A stretch of 64,000 bases of DNA from DATEPR01 sp036273855 (GCA_036273855.1 DASUGU010000007.1:1-64000), one strand, 5' to 3'; counted from the stretch's first letter, positions 34,692 through 43,772 are shown. The notes: a model not told the origin generated them from the letters alone. Numbers and translations are program-made.

Positions 34692-35897
34692 TCACCTGGG
34701 CAGGCCGAGGGCCCGCTCGGCGATGATGTTGCGCTGGATCTCGCTGGTGCCCGAGTAGATCGTGCCGCTGCGGCTGGCCAGGTAGACGTTCTGCCAGTCG
34801 GTGGTCGGGTAGCCGTCCCCGTCCGGCCGGACCAGGCCGGCGCCGCCGACGATGGTCATCGCGACCTCGCCGAGCCGCTTGTGGTACTCGCTCCAGAACA
34901 GCTTGGTGATGGACGCCTCCGGGCCGGGCTGGCGGCCCTCGGCCACCTGGGCCAGCGTCCGCACGCCGCTGTACTTCATCAACTGCACCTGGGTGTAGGC
35001 CCACGCCAGTTGCTGCCGGATGAGCGGGTCGGTGTGCCGGCCGTACTTGCGGGCCGTGTCCACCAACTCCCAGAACTCCTGCTCGAACCGCAGGTGCTGC
35101 ACGGTGGCCCGGCCGCCGCGCTCGTGGCCCAGCGTGGTCATCGCGACCCGCCAGCCGTTGTGCAGGCCGCCGATGATGTTGGTCAGCGGCGCCCGCACGC
35201 CGTCCAGGAAGTCCTCGCAGAACTCGGCGGCGCCGGACATCTGGCGGATCGGCCGGTAGGTGACCTCCGGTCCGGTGAACGGGATCAGCACGTAGGACAG
35301 GCCGGAGTGCTTGGGCGCCTCGGGGTCGGTCCGGCACAGGACGAACATCATGTTCGCCTTGGCGGCGCCCGAGGTCCACACCTTCTGGCCGGTGACCACG
35401 ATCTCGTCGCCGTCCACCACTCCCCTGGTCTCCACTGCCGCCAGGTCGGAGCCGTGACCGGGTTCGGAGAAGCCCTGGCAGTAGACGTCCTCGCCGGACA
35501 CGATCCGGGGCAGGAAGTGCGCCTTCTGCTCGGGTGTGGCGTGCACCAGGATCGACGGGCCGACGAACCCCTCCCCCATGCCGCGCACCACCCTGGGCAC
35601 GCCTGCCCGGGCGAACTCCTCGTTCAGCACGGCCACCCGCACGCCGTCCATGCCCTGGCCGCCGTACTCGGCAGGCCACTGCGGACACACCAGCCGGGCG
35701 TCGGTCAGCAGTCGTTCCCACTCCTGGTAGCGCGGGTCGGCCAGCGCGGCCTCCAGGCCGTCGGGCCGGTGACCGCCGGTGGTGCCGAAGGACTGCCAGT
35801 CGGTCAGATCGGCCAGGCCGACGGGCGTGTTCGTGGCCACCCACGACCGCAGATCCACCCGGAAGTCCGCGATGTCTGGTCCGAGATCGAGCTCCAC
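34692..35897 (-). CDS. Acyl-CoA dehydrogenase (FadE), probable alpha partner
   Basis: This 401-residue protein has GQKVWTSGAAKANMMFVLCR and FSEPGHGSDLAAVETRG FAD/substrate motifs. The C-terminal segment reads IYSGTSEIQRNIIAERALGL. In most single-chain enzymes the base is Glu in an xEGT motif; here that place is Ser (YSGT). This is the pattern of the non-catalytic or alpha chains of heterotetrameric steroid-type FadEs. The GTG start has GAGGAGG seven bases upstream. Its promoter overlaps the operator at 35919-35939. Confidence 0.9.
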   Translation of the reverse strand: MELDLGPDIADFRVDLRSWVATNTPVGLADLTDWQSFGTTGGHRPDGLEAALADPRYQEWERLLTDARLVCPQWPAEYGGQGMDGVRVAVLNEEFARAGVPRVVRGMGEGFVGPSILVHATPEQKAHFLPRIVSGEDVYCQGFSEPGHGSDLAAVETRGVVDGDEIVVTGQKVWTSGAAKANMMFVLCRTDPEAPKHSGLSYVLIPFTGPEVTYRPIRQMSGAAEFCEDFLDGVRAPLTNIIGGLHNGWRVAMTTLGHERGGRATVQHLRFEQEFWELVDTARKYGRHTDPLIRQQLAWAYTQVQLMKYSGVRTLAQVAEGRQPGPEASITKLFWSEYHKRLGEVAMTIVGGAGLVRPDGDGYPTTDWQNVYLASRSGTIYSGTSEIQRNIIAERALGLPR

Positions 35898-35918
35898 GGC
35901 CTGCCTCCTCGCGCCGGA

Positions 35919-35939
35919 ATACTAGAATTGAATTCTAGT
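35919..35939. promoter_or_regulatory. Operator overlapping the fadE pair promoter
   Basis: ACTAGAATT, one base, AATTCTAGT is a perfect 19-base palindrome (35921-35939). Read on the minus strand, it runs into TAGTAT (35919-35924), a likely -10 box of the fadE pair. The architecture xCTAGAA, 6 bases, TCTAGTAT is repeated at the tetR promoter. Binding would block the -10 box. Confidence 0.75.
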
Positions 35940-35979
35940 CACTCGCCCGATGTCAACACCTTGACAGTCGCGGCTGATC

Positions 35980-36001
35980 ACCCGAAGCTGATTCTAGAAT
36001 C
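35980..36001. promoter_or_regulatory. Second operator-like site before the SDR gene
   Basis: On the plus strand, ACCCGAA, 6 bases, TCTAGAAT aligns with the fadE and tetR operators with a degenerate left half. TAGAAT at 35995-36000 may also serve as the -10 box of the plus-strand SDR operon. It contains the 12-base palindrome GATTCTAGAATC (35990-36001). Confidence 0.55.
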
Positions 36002-36018
36002 TCTGGAGGGTGGGTCGT

Positions 36019-36825
36019 ATGGGTCTGCTGGACGGGCGGGTCGCCGTCGTCACCGGCGCGAGCCGGGGCATCGGCGCCGCCATCGCGGAACGGTTCGCGG
36101 CCGAGGGTGCCGCCGTGGCCGTCAGCGCGCGTACCGCCGCCGAGGGCGACCACCGCCTGCCGGGCAGCATCGCCGACACCGTGGCCCGCATCGAAGCGGC
36201 CGGCGGCACCGCGCGGGCGTTCCGCGCCGACCTGTCCGACACCGACGACCGGGCCCGGCTCGTCGCCGATGTCACCGCGACCCTGGGCGACATCGACATC
36301 CTGGTGAACAACGCCGCCGTCACCTACTTCACGCCGATCCGCGAGTTCACCGCCCGCCGGTTCGCGCTGATGTTCGAGGTGCAGGTGACCGCGCCGACCC
36401 ATCTGGCCCAGCTCATCGCGCCCGGCATGTGCGAGCGGGGCCGCGGCTGGATCCTGAACATCTCGTCCGGCGCCGCCCGCCACCCGACGCTGCCACCCGC
36501 CGAGCGGGCGCTGCGCGGCGGCACCGTCTACGGCATGTGCAAGGCAGCCATCGAGCGGTTCTCCACCGGACTGGCCGCCGAGCTGTACCAGTACAACGTC
36601 GCGGTGAACGCGCTGTCGCCGACCAAGGTGGTACCAACGCCGGGCACCCTGTTCCACCACCTGACCACCGAGGACGATCCCAACGCCGAACCGCCCGCCG
36701 TGATGGCCGAGGCGGCCCTGGAGCTGTGCCACGCACCGGCCGCCGAGCGCAGCGGGCGGGTGGCCTACTCGCAGCAGTTGCTCGCCGAGTTCGGCGTCGA
36801 GATCCCGACGGCAGCGCATGGCTGA
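36019..36825 (+). CDS. Short-chain dehydrogenase/reductase
   Basis: This 268-residue SDR has the NAD(P)-binding TGASRGIGAAIAERF motif, the DILVNNAA motif and the catalytic YxxxK pair as VYGMCKAAIERF after an NISSG serine. It probably acts as a hydroxyacyl-CoA or ketosteroid-like dehydrogenase with the neighbouring beta-oxidation genes. ATG 36019 has GGAGGG eight bases upstream. The gene overlaps the Zn-ribbon gene by 8 bases. Confidence 0.9.
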   Translation: MGLLDGRVAVVTGASRGIGAAIAERFAAEGAAVAVSARTAAEGDHRLPGSIADTVARIEAAGGTARAFRADLSDTDDRARLVADVTATLGDIDILVNNAAVTYFTPIREFTARRFALMFEVQVTAPTHLAQLIAPGMCERGRGWILNISSGAARHPTLPPAERALRGGTVYGMCKAAIERFSTGLAAELYQYNVAVNALSPTKVVPTPGTLFHHLTTEDDPNAEPPAVMAEAALELCHAPAAERSGRVAYSQQLLAEFGVEIPTAAHG

Positions 36826-37231
36826 GCGGACCAAGGCGGTTCCCGAACCGACGCCGGAGACCCGGCCCTACTGGGACGGCGCTGCGGCCGGCGAGCTGAG
36901 GTTGCAGCGCTGCACCGACTGCGGCACGGCGTTCTTCTACCCCCGCACCAGTTGCCCGCACTGCGGATCGGCCGCCGTCGAGTGGTTCACCGCGAGCGGC
37001 CGGGCGACGCTCTACTCGTACACGATCACGCACCGCCCGGCGCCCGGTTTCGAGGCTCCGTACGCCATCGCCGTGGTGCAGTTGGCCGAAGGCCCCCGGA
37101 TGATGACCAACATCGTCGGCATCCCGAACACGCCGGACAATCTGGTGCTGGACATGGACCTGGAGGTCACCTTCGAGCAGCGCGGCGAGTTCGCGATACC
37201 GCAGTTCCGGCCGGCCGGAGCGCAGGCATGA
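36818..37231 (+). CDS. Zn-ribbon / OB-fold (DUF35) acyl-CoA-associated protein
   Basis: This 137-residue protein has a rubredoxin-like zinc ribbon (LQRCTDCGTAFFYPRTSCPH then CGS) followed by an OB-fold. DUF35 proteins bind lipid-transfer thiolase partners and are needed for aldol-lyase or thiolase activity in steroid side-chain removal. The gene lies between the SDR and the thiolase-like gene with overlaps on both sides, which supports such a complex. Confidence 0.9.
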   Translation: MAERTKAVPEPTPETRPYWDGAAAGELRLQRCTDCGTAFFYPRTSCPHCGSAAVEWFTASGRATLYSYTITHRPAPGFEAPYAIAVVQLAEGPRMMTNIVGIPNTPDNLVLDMDLEVTFEQRGEFAIPQFRPAGAQA

Positions 37232-38367
37232 CGGGCGTGGCGATCGTCGGCGCCGCCGAGACCGACGAGGTCGGCGTCCTGCCCAACCACTCCACGCTGG
37301 CCCTGCACGTCGAGGGCGCGCGCAACGCACTCGCCGACGCCGGCTTGCGACCGTCCGACATCGACGGCATCGCATCCGTGTCCGCACCCGGCCCGATCCA
37401 GGTGGCGCACGCCCTGGGCGTCACGCCACGATGGATCGACGGCACGGGCGTCGGCGGCACGTCGTTCCTGTTCCACGTCCGGCACGCGGCCGCTGCCATC
37501 CAGGCCGGGCACGCGTCGACGATCCTCATCACGCACGGCGAGTCCGGCCGGTCCAGGGTGGGCGCCACCCGCTACCCGCACTCGCCGTCCACCCCGATGG
37601 GCCAGTTCGAGTCGCCCTACGGCACGTTCGGCCCGCCGACCACGTTCACCATCCCGCTGCTGCGCTACATGAAGGAGTTCGGCCTGACGCCCGAACAGCT
37701 GGCGTCGGTACCGGTGGCGCAACGCAAATGGGCGGCGCTCAATCCCAGGGCGATGTACCGCGACCCGATCACGGTGGCCGACGTGCTGGCGTCCCGGCTC
37801 ATCTCCTACCCCTTCCACCTGCTGGAATGCTGCCTGGTCACCGACGGCGGCGGCGCCCTGATCGTCACCTCCGCCGAACGCGCCGCCGACCTGCCCCGCC
37901 CGCCGGTCCACGTGCTGGGCACCGGTGAGACGTTCGAGTCGCCGATGATCTCCCAGATGGCCGACTTCACCACATCGGCCGCGTTCCGCCGCTCGTCCGC
38001 CGACGCCTTCGCCGAGGCCGGTGTGTCTACTTCGGACATCGACCACGTGATGATCTACGACGCGTTCGCCCACGTGCCCATCTATGGTCTGGAGGACATG
38101 GGCTTCGTCGGGCGTGGCGAGGCTGGGCCGTTCATCGCCGAGGGCAATACCTCTCCTGGCGGTCGGCTTCCGTTGAACACCAACGGTGGCGGACTGTCCT
38201 ACACGCACACCGGCATGTACGGGATGTTCCTGCTCCAGGAGTCGGTCCGCCAGTTGCGCGGTGAGGCGCCGGCCCAGGTGCCGGGCGTGGAGGTCGGGGT
38301 GGCACTGGGCAACGGCGGCATGTTCATGGCTGCCGGTTGCCTGGTCCTGGCCAACCGGCTGCCGTAG
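37228..38367 (+). CDS. Lipid-transfer thiolase-like protein (SCP-x/Ltp2 type)
   Basis: This 379-residue protein of the thiolase superfamily has ADAGLRPSDIDGIASVSAPG, LLECCLVTDGGGALIVTS and NTNGGGLSYTHTGMYGMFLL. The last resembles the His-containing motif of non-decarboxylating thiolases and steroid aldolases. With the DUF35 partner just upstream, it could perform a retro-aldol or thiolytic C-C cleavage on an acyl-CoA. ATG overlaps the DUF35 stop by four bases. Toward the 3' end, T-ending codons become more common. Confidence 0.88.
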   Translation: MTGVAIVGAAETDEVGVLPNHSTLALHVEGARNALADAGLRPSDIDGIASVSAPGPIQVAHALGVTPRWIDGTGVGGTSFLFHVRHAAAAIQAGHASTILITHGESGRSRVGATRYPHSPSTPMGQFESPYGTFGPPTTFTIPLLRYMKEFGLTPEQLASVPVAQRKWAALNPRAMYRDPITVADVLASRLISYPFHLLECCLVTDGGGALIVTSAERAADLPRPPVHVLGTGETFESPMISQMADFTTSAAFRRSSADAFAEAGVSTSDIDHVMIYDAFAHVPIYGLEDMGFVGRGEAGPFIAEGNTSPGGRLPLNTNGGGLSYTHTGMYGMFLLQESVRQLRGEAPAQVPGVEVGVALGNGGMFMAAGCLVLANRLP

Positions 38368-38369
38368 CT

Positions 38370-38732
38370 TCAGGCGGCCGAGACGATCTCCGGGGCCAGC
38401 GGGGCGATCGCACCGATGATCTCGTCGACCGTTGGCTGGTCCACGCCGGCGGCCGACAGCGCGGCGATCAGGTGTGTCGCGACGAGGTCGAAATGTTCCT
38501 GCATGATGCCCCGCCCCTGGTGCACCTGCTTCATCGGCACACCGACGTAGGGGTCGGGACCACCGAGCGCTGCGGCGAAGAACTCGACCTGCCGCCCCTT
38601 CAGCCGGGACATGTTGGTGCCACTGAAGAATCCGGCCAACGACGGATCGCCCAGTACGCGTACGTAGAAGTCGTCCACGACGGAGGTCAGTGCTTCGTGG
38701 CCACCGATACGGTCGTACACCGTGTCGCTCAT
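38370..38732 (-). CDS. Group I truncated haemoglobin
   Basis: This 120-residue 2-on-2 haemoglobin has the B-helix FYVRVL tyrosine and the proximal histidine in PMKQVHQGRGI. YDRIGGHEALTSVVDDFY is the family N-terminus. It binds O2 or NO and may act as a nitric oxide dioxygenase or oxygen buffer. ATG 38732 is preferred, with GGACGG upstream; a GTG two codons earlier is also possible. It converges with the thiolase gene, two bases between the stops, and is otherwise isolated. Confidence 0.93.
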   Translation of the reverse strand: MSDTVYDRIGGHEALTSVVDDFYVRVLGDPSLAGFFSGTNMSRLKGRQVEFFAAALGGPDPYVGVPMKQVHQGRGIMQEHFDLVATHLIAALSAAGVDQPTVDEIIGAIAPLAPEIVSAA

Positions 38733-39009
38733 TGTCACCGTCCATGTCGGGGTCGTCGTTGGCGCTGGAAGAGCATACGGGGACGATCTTCTTCACATGT
38801 TCAATGTCAAGAAGTGGGGATGTACGGCGGAGTCTGTTGCGGCAGATGGCTGTGATCGGTTCGTACCAAGGCTGGGCTCGACCCGAGGGTTGGGCTTGGT
38901 TCGCCCGCCGCGGGGAGGAATGGATCGGCCCGGGTTCGGGCCCAGTGCCAGTTGCGTTGCCGGCTACCGGCTCAGCCCACCCCGGATCAGTCCAAGACAT
39001 CCGGTGTGA
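38733..39009. other. Upstream region of the globin gene
   Basis: This stretch holds the globin promoter and G/T-rich plus-strand DNA running into palindromic element B. A lower-GC segment near 38785-38820 (CTTCACATGTTCAATGTCAA) may hold the globin promoter. No gene is evident. Confidence 0.4.
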
Positions 39010-39188
39010 GCAGCGGTTCATTCTCCCCCGCTCCCAACACCCAGCCTCCTTGATGCCGGGACGAGCCTGTCAAGAGTGGCCGAAGGCCATTGCGCAGCGA
39101 CGCGCAGCGCTCTTGACAGGATTGGCCCGGCATCAAACAATCCAAAAAAGAGGGAGCGGGCGAGCGAAACCCCAACCCCGCCGGGAAC
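39010..39188. repeat. Nested palindromic element, copy B
   Basis: It is 179 bases long. The inner arms 39051-39076 (TGATGCCGGGACGAGCCTGT on) and 39110-39135 pair with a few mismatches. The loop reads GGCCGAAGGCCATTGCGCAG onward. The outer arms are a CCCGCTCCC stretch on the left and GGGAGCGGGCG on the right. The whole length, flanks included, aligns with copy C at 60139. Confidence 0.85.
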
Positions 39189-39195
39189 CGACAAA

Positions 39196-40938
39196 CTACC
39201 GCTTCCCAACCACCTTAGCCGCACCCAAGAACTCAGAATCCCCAGCCACATACCGAGTCCCCCGAAACGCACTGGCCCCAGCCGCGATCAAACAGGCAGC
39301 AATAGCGAACGCAAAAGCCACATGCAACCCAGCATGAAACGGCCCGGAGATCAAATTAGGAAAGAACCCGGGCCCGGTCAACGCAGCCCGATCCGGCGCC
39401 GGCACCTGAGCCAGCACAGCATTACCCACCAGATGCTGAATCGGGTTGAAACCAAGAAACGCAGCGAACAACACCGAAACCGGTGGCGTAGCGGCAACCG
39501 CAGCCGCCACAGCATGCGGAATGTGATGCGCGGTAAGACCAGCAAGCAACGTCTGCGGCAACACAGCCGACAACCCAGTGATCATCAACGTGAAGAAGAT
39601 ACCGATGGAGAACACCTGAGCCGAGTTCTGGAACGTAGCGTTCATCCCGCCACCAGCCCCACGATGCAACGGCGGCAGACTGTTCATCACAGCAGCCCGG
39701 TTAGGAGCCGCGAAACACCCCATAGCGAGCCCGTTGAGCAGCAGAATCCCAGCAAAAGCCGGATAGGAGAAGTCGATCGGCAACAGTTCGATCAACACGA
39801 ACGTCGAAGCCGCCACCAACATCCCGGTGGTGGCGAACGGCCGAGCCCCGAACCGGTCGGACAGGTACCCGGAGATCGGCCCGGCCAGCAGGAACCCGGC
39901 GGTCAGCGGCAGCATGTGGATACCGGCCCACAACGGTGTCTGCTCAAAACTGTACCCGTGCAAGGGCAGCCATATCCCCTGCAACCAGATGATCAGCATG
40001 AACATCAGACCGCCACGCCCCAACGCGGACAGGAACGTGGACAGCGTGCCGAACGTGAACGCTCTGATCTTGAACAGCGGCAGCCGGAACATCGGGTGCG
40101 CCACCCGGGTCTCGATCACCGCGAACGCGATCAGCAACGCCACTCCGGACCCGACGAAGCTGAGCACGGTCGGACTGGTCCATCCCATGACATGGTTGCG
40201 GTAGGGCTGGATGCCGTGGGTGATGCCGACCATCACCAGGATCATGCCGGCGGCGAAGGTGATGTTGCCCAGCCAGTCGATGGGCTCGCCGGTCCTGGTG
40301 CCCATGTCGCGCAGCTTGCGGAACGCCCAGATGGCGCCGAACAGGCCGCACGGCACGGAAATGAGGAACACCAACCGCCAGTTGATCGGCGCCAGCACAC
40401 CGCCCAGCACCAGGCCGATGAACGAACCGCTGATGCCGGCCACGTTGTTGATGCCCAGCGCCAGACCACGCTGCCGGGCCGGGAACGCGTCGGTGAGGAT
40501 GGCTCCGGAGTTGCCCACCAGGAACGCGCCGCCGACGCCCTGCACGATGCGCCACACCAGCAGCCAGATCGCGCCGCCGTGGCCGATCATCCAGTCGACG
40601 GTGAGCGCGAGCGACGCGAACGTGTAGATGACGAAGCCGAGGTTGTACATCTTGACCCGGCCGAACATGTCCCCCAGCCGGCCGACGCTGACCACCAGGA
40701 CGCTGCTGGTCACCAGGTAGCCGAGGATCAGCCAGAGCAGGTACGCACTGTTGCCCGGCTGCAACGGGTCGAGCTGGATGCCGCGGAAGATGTCCGGCAT
40801 CGCGATCAGCATGATCGACGAATCGATCGTGGCGAGCAGGACGCCGACTGTGGTGTTGGTCAGTGCCACCCATTTGTATCCGTCGTCCTGGGTGCTCACC
40901 GCTGCCGCTGACTGCCCCTCACCGTCGACCCTCGTCAC
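39196..40938 (-). CDS. DHA2-type MFS transporter (14 membrane segments)
   Basis: This 580-residue exporter-type MFS protein has an opening TTVGVLLATIDSSIMLIAMP, a VGRLGDMFGRVKMYNLGF loop, and LTDAFPARQRGLALGINNVA in TM5. The length and segment number fit the 14-TM drug:H+ antiporter-2 family. GTG 40938 is chosen because GGGGAGGA precedes it; a GTG at 40962 would overlap the upstream CoA-ligase stop. The last ~750 bases of the gene have many T-ending codons, unlike its 5' half. It follows the NDP-forming CoA ligase gene. Confidence 0.85.
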   Translation of the reverse strand: MTRVDGEGQSAAAVSTQDDGYKWVALTNTTVGVLLATIDSSIMLIAMPDIFRGIQLDPLQPGNSAYLLWLILGYLVTSSVLVVSVGRLGDMFGRVKMYNLGFVIYTFASLALTVDWMIGHGGAIWLLVWRIVQGVGGAFLVGNSGAILTDAFPARQRGLALGINNVAGISGSFIGLVLGGVLAPINWRLVFLISVPCGLFGAIWAFRKLRDMGTRTGEPIDWLGNITFAAGMILVMVGITHGIQPYRNHVMGWTSPTVLSFVGSGVALLIAFAVIETRVAHPMFRLPLFKIRAFTFGTLSTFLSALGRGGLMFMLIIWLQGIWLPLHGYSFEQTPLWAGIHMLPLTAGFLLAGPISGYLSDRFGARPFATTGMLVAASTFVLIELLPIDFSYPAFAGILLLNGLAMGCFAAPNRAAVMNSLPPLHRGAGGGMNATFQNSAQVFSIGIFFTLMITGLSAVLPQTLLAGLTAHHIPHAVAAAVAATPPVSVLFAAFLGFNPIQHLVGNAVLAQVPAPDRAALTGPGFFPNLISGPFHAGLHVAFAFAIAACLIAAGASAFRGTRYVAGDSEFLGAAKVVGKR

Positions 40939-40958
40939 GCCGTCGTCCTCCCCGGCGG

Positions 40959-43034
40959 TCACCGCCAGGTGACCAGCGCATCCAACACCTCGACCTCGGC
41001 CCCGCGCACCAGCAGCGGGTTCACCTCCAGCGATTCCAGCCGATCACCCAACGAGGCGGCAAGTCCGACGATTCGGGTGATCACGGCGGCCACCGCGGCC
41101 AGATCGGCCGGCTGGCCGCCGCGCGCGCCCCGCAGCACCGCCGCACCCCGCAGTTCCGCCAAAGCTGAGGTTACCTCCGCATCACTGACCGGCACCAGTC
41201 GCTGCGCTGTGTCCCGAAGCACCTCCACCCAGACACCACCCAGGCCGACGGCCATCACCAGCCCCCACACCGGGTCGCGGACCACACCCACCAGCAGCTC
41301 GATCCCGCCGGACCGCTGCGGCTGCACCAGCGCGGCGCCACCCTCGCCCAGCAGGGCCATGACCTCGGTGAACGCCTCGCGTACCGCGTCGTCGCCGACC
41401 AGGCCCAGCCGCACGCCGCCGATGTCGGACTTGTGCGCCAGGTCGTCGGCGGCGGCCTTGAGCACCACCGGGTAGCCGAACTCGCGGGCCGCCGCGACGG
41501 CCGCGTCGGCATCGGTGACCAGGTGGGCCGGCACGACCGGCACGCCGTGTTCGGCCAGGAATCCGGCCGCGCGGTGTTCGGCCCACGTGCCGCTGGGCCG
41601 GTCCCGCAGCTGCACCGGCACCGGCTCGGGCGGCGGTTCGTCGGTGCGGTGTTCCGCCCAGCGGACCGCGGCGCCGATGGCGGTCATGCCGTGTTCGATG
41701 CCGCCCATCACGTACGGGTAGCCGGCGTCCCGCTGGACGGTCCGGCCGAACTCGCTGATGTCGGTCAGCACGTTGCTCACCACGACCACCGGCCGGGGCG
41801 AGTGCTCGATGATCGTGGCGGCCGCGCGGAAGTAGGCGAGCGACTCGGCGGGCTGCGGCGGCTCGTAGCGGGGCAGGTCGGACAGCAGCATGACCTCGTC
41901 GATGCCGGGGTCGTCGGCGACCACCCGTAGTGCCCTGGGCAGCAGCGTCCGGTCCACCACGACGTAACCGGTGACGTCCAGCGGGTTCTGCACGGTGGCG
42001 AAGTCGGGCAGGATCCCGGCCAGCGCGGCCACCGTCCGCGGCGCGAACTCGGGCAGCACCAGGCCCTCCTGCTCGGCCCGGTCGGCGATGATCTCCGACG
42101 CGCCACCGGAGGGCGTGACGACGCCGACCCGCCTGCCCGGCAGCCGGGGCGCGGTGGCCAGCAGGCCGGAGGTGATCACCAGGTCCTCCAGCGACCGCAC
42201 CCGGATCACGCCGAGTTGCCGGAAGGCCGCGTCCACCACGGCGTCGTCGCCCACCAGGGCACCGGTGTGCGCGCGGGCGGTGCGCGAGGCGAGCTGGCTG
42301 GCGCCGATCTTGAGCGCCACTACGGGTTTGCCGGCGGCAGCGGCCCGGCGGGCGACGCGGGCGAACTCGTCCGGCCGCCGTATCGACTCCAGGAACAGCG
42401 CGATGACCTGGGTGTCCGGCGAGTCGACCAGGTAGTCCATCACGTCGGTGACCGACACCATGGCCTCGTTGCCCATCGAGGTGAGCAGGCTGACGCCGAC
42501 GTTGCGGGCCTGGGCGAAGGACAGGATCGAGCTGGCCAGCGCCCCGCTCTGCAGCACGACGCCGACCGAGCCGCGCACCAGCGACACGACGGGCAGCCCG
42601 TAGGGCGTGATGCCGGCGGCCGCGTTGATGTACCCGTTGCCGTTGGGGCCGAGCACGGTGAGACCGTTGTCCAGCGCGAAGTCCACCACGGCCCGCTCCA
42701 GCGTGCCGCCGTCCACGCCGGTCTCGGCGAATCCCGCGGTGAGCACGACGTAGTTGCGGATGCCCAGCAGCGCGCCCTCGCGCATCACCGGCAGCACGGC
42801 CGCGGTCGGCACCATCACGTAGGCGAGGTCGATCGGCTGGCCGATCTCGGAGAGGCTGCGGTAGGCGCGCTGCCCGTGCACCACCTCGGTGCGCGGGTTC
42901 ACCAGGTGTACGGCACCGGGGAACCGGTGGTTGCGCAGGTTGTCGAAGGTGTTTTTCGACCAACCCGAGTTGTCGGTTGCGCCGACGAGTGCGATCGAGG
43001 TCGGATGGAACAGCGTGCGCATGCCCAGGGTCAT
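40959..43034 (-). CDS. NDP-forming acyl-CoA synthetase (acetate-CoA ligase type), full length
   Basis: This 691-residue protein has a CoA-binding domain (FHPTSIALVGATDNSGWSKN), two succinyl-CoA-ligase-like domains and a C-terminal ATP-grasp domain (AREFGYPVVLKAAADDLAHK). A phospho-His candidate is in TARAHTGALVGDDAV. It activates a carboxylic acid to its CoA thioester. In this region it would prime acyl-CoA degradation. The promoter faces the tetR gene, with the shared operator between them. It probably forms an operon with the MFS gene. Confidence 0.88.
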   Translation of the reverse strand: MTLGMRTLFHPTSIALVGATDNSGWSKNTFDNLRNHRFPGAVHLVNPRTEVVHGQRAYRSLSEIGQPIDLAYVMVPTAAVLPVMREGALLGIRNYVVLTAGFAETGVDGGTLERAVVDFALDNGLTVLGPNGNGYINAAAGITPYGLPVVSLVRGSVGVVLQSGALASSILSFAQARNVGVSLLTSMGNEAMVSVTDVMDYLVDSPDTQVIALFLESIRRPDEFARVARRAAAAGKPVVALKIGASQLASRTARAHTGALVGDDAVVDAAFRQLGVIRVRSLEDLVITSGLLATAPRLPGRRVGVVTPSGGASEIIADRAEQEGLVLPEFAPRTVAALAGILPDFATVQNPLDVTGYVVVDRTLLPRALRVVADDPGIDEVMLLSDLPRYEPPQPAESLAYFRAAATIIEHSPRPVVVVSNVLTDISEFGRTVQRDAGYPYVMGGIEHGMTAIGAAVRWAEHRTDEPPPEPVPVQLRDRPSGTWAEHRAAGFLAEHGVPVVPAHLVTDADAAVAAAREFGYPVVLKAAADDLAHKSDIGGVRLGLVGDDAVREAFTEVMALLGEGGAALVQPQRSGGIELLVGVVRDPVWGLVMAVGLGGVWVEVLRDTAQRLVPVSDAEVTSALAELRGAAVLRGARGGQPADLAAVAAVITRIVGLAASLGDRLESLEVNPLLVRGAEVEVLDALVTWR

Positions 43035-43046
43035 GTTTCCGCCATT

Positions 43047-43067
43047 TCTAGAACCTCGCTCTAGTAT
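43047..43067. promoter_or_regulatory. Operator between CoA ligase and tetR genes
   Basis: TCTAGAA (43047-43053), 6 bases, TCTAGTAT (43060-43067) matches the fadE operator in layout and in most bases. TAGTAT at 43062-43067 is a plausible -10 box of the plus-strand tetR operon. The site is 13 bases upstream of the minus-strand CoA ligase start, so one protein could repress both. Confidence 0.75.
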
Positions 43068-43145
43068 AGTGATCAGCCTGCGCTCCGGTGGCCAGCGGTG
43101 TCAATAGGTCGGACGAGTGCGGGAGATCGACAGGGAGGCCCCGTG

Positions 43146-43772
43146 ATGGCGCGCAGGACGGACGGGTCGGGCGGCAACGCCTGGCAGTGGAGTCGCACCG
43201 CCGGCACCCGCAGGGCCATGCTGGACGCGGCCCGCGAGGTGTTCGGCCAGCAGGGTTTCGCCGAGGCGAGCGTCGCGGCCGTGGTGGAGCGCGCGGGTTC
43301 CAGCGTGGGCAGCCTGTACCACCACTTCGGCGGCAAGACCGAACTGTTCCTGGCACTGTGGGAGGACCACCAGGCCAGGCACGAGGAGAACGCGTCCGCC
43401 GCGGTGGCCAAGGCCCGCGCCGACGGCGAACACGATCCGCTGAACCTGCTGATCGTCGGCGCCCGTGCGTTCCTGGAAGGATCGTGGCAGCGGCGGGATC
43501 TGGTGCGGCTGTTCATGGACGGCGACGGACCGCCCGGTTTCGAACTCGTCCGCCGCACCCGCAACCGGGAATGGCTGCGGCAGAACGCCGTCCTGCTGGG
43601 CGCGGGCTCCGATCCGGTGGACCGCCTGACCGTCGCCGTGCTCACCTCGATCATCGGCGAGGCAGGCCGGGAGATCGCCACGTGCGCCGCCAAACGGGAG
43701 GCCGCCACCATCACCGAGTCGGCCATCCAGATGATCCGCAGGCTGGACCCGCTGAACCAGGAGGGCGAGTGA
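43146..43772 (+). CDS. TetR-family transcriptional regulator
   Basis: This 208-residue regulator has an N-terminal helix-turn-helix (RRAMLDAAREVFGQQGFAEA, VVERAGSSVGSLYHHFGGKT) and a variable ligand-binding domain. Start ATG 43146 follows GGGAGG by eight bases; GTG 43143 is equally possible. It overlaps the thioesterase gene (GTGA). Its promoter contains the operator shared with the fadE pair and probably the SDR operon, so it likely represses the catabolic genes until an acyl-CoA ligand appears. Confidence 0.92.
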   Translation: MARRTDGSGGNAWQWSRTAGTRRAMLDAAREVFGQQGFAEASVAAVVERAGSSVGSLYHHFGGKTELFLALWEDHQARHEENASAAVAKARADGEHDPLNLLIVGARAFLEGSWQRRDLVRLFMDGDGPPGFELVRRTRNREWLRQNAVLLGAGSDPVDRLTVAVLTSIIGEAGREIATCAAKREAATITESAIQMIRRLDPLNQEGE

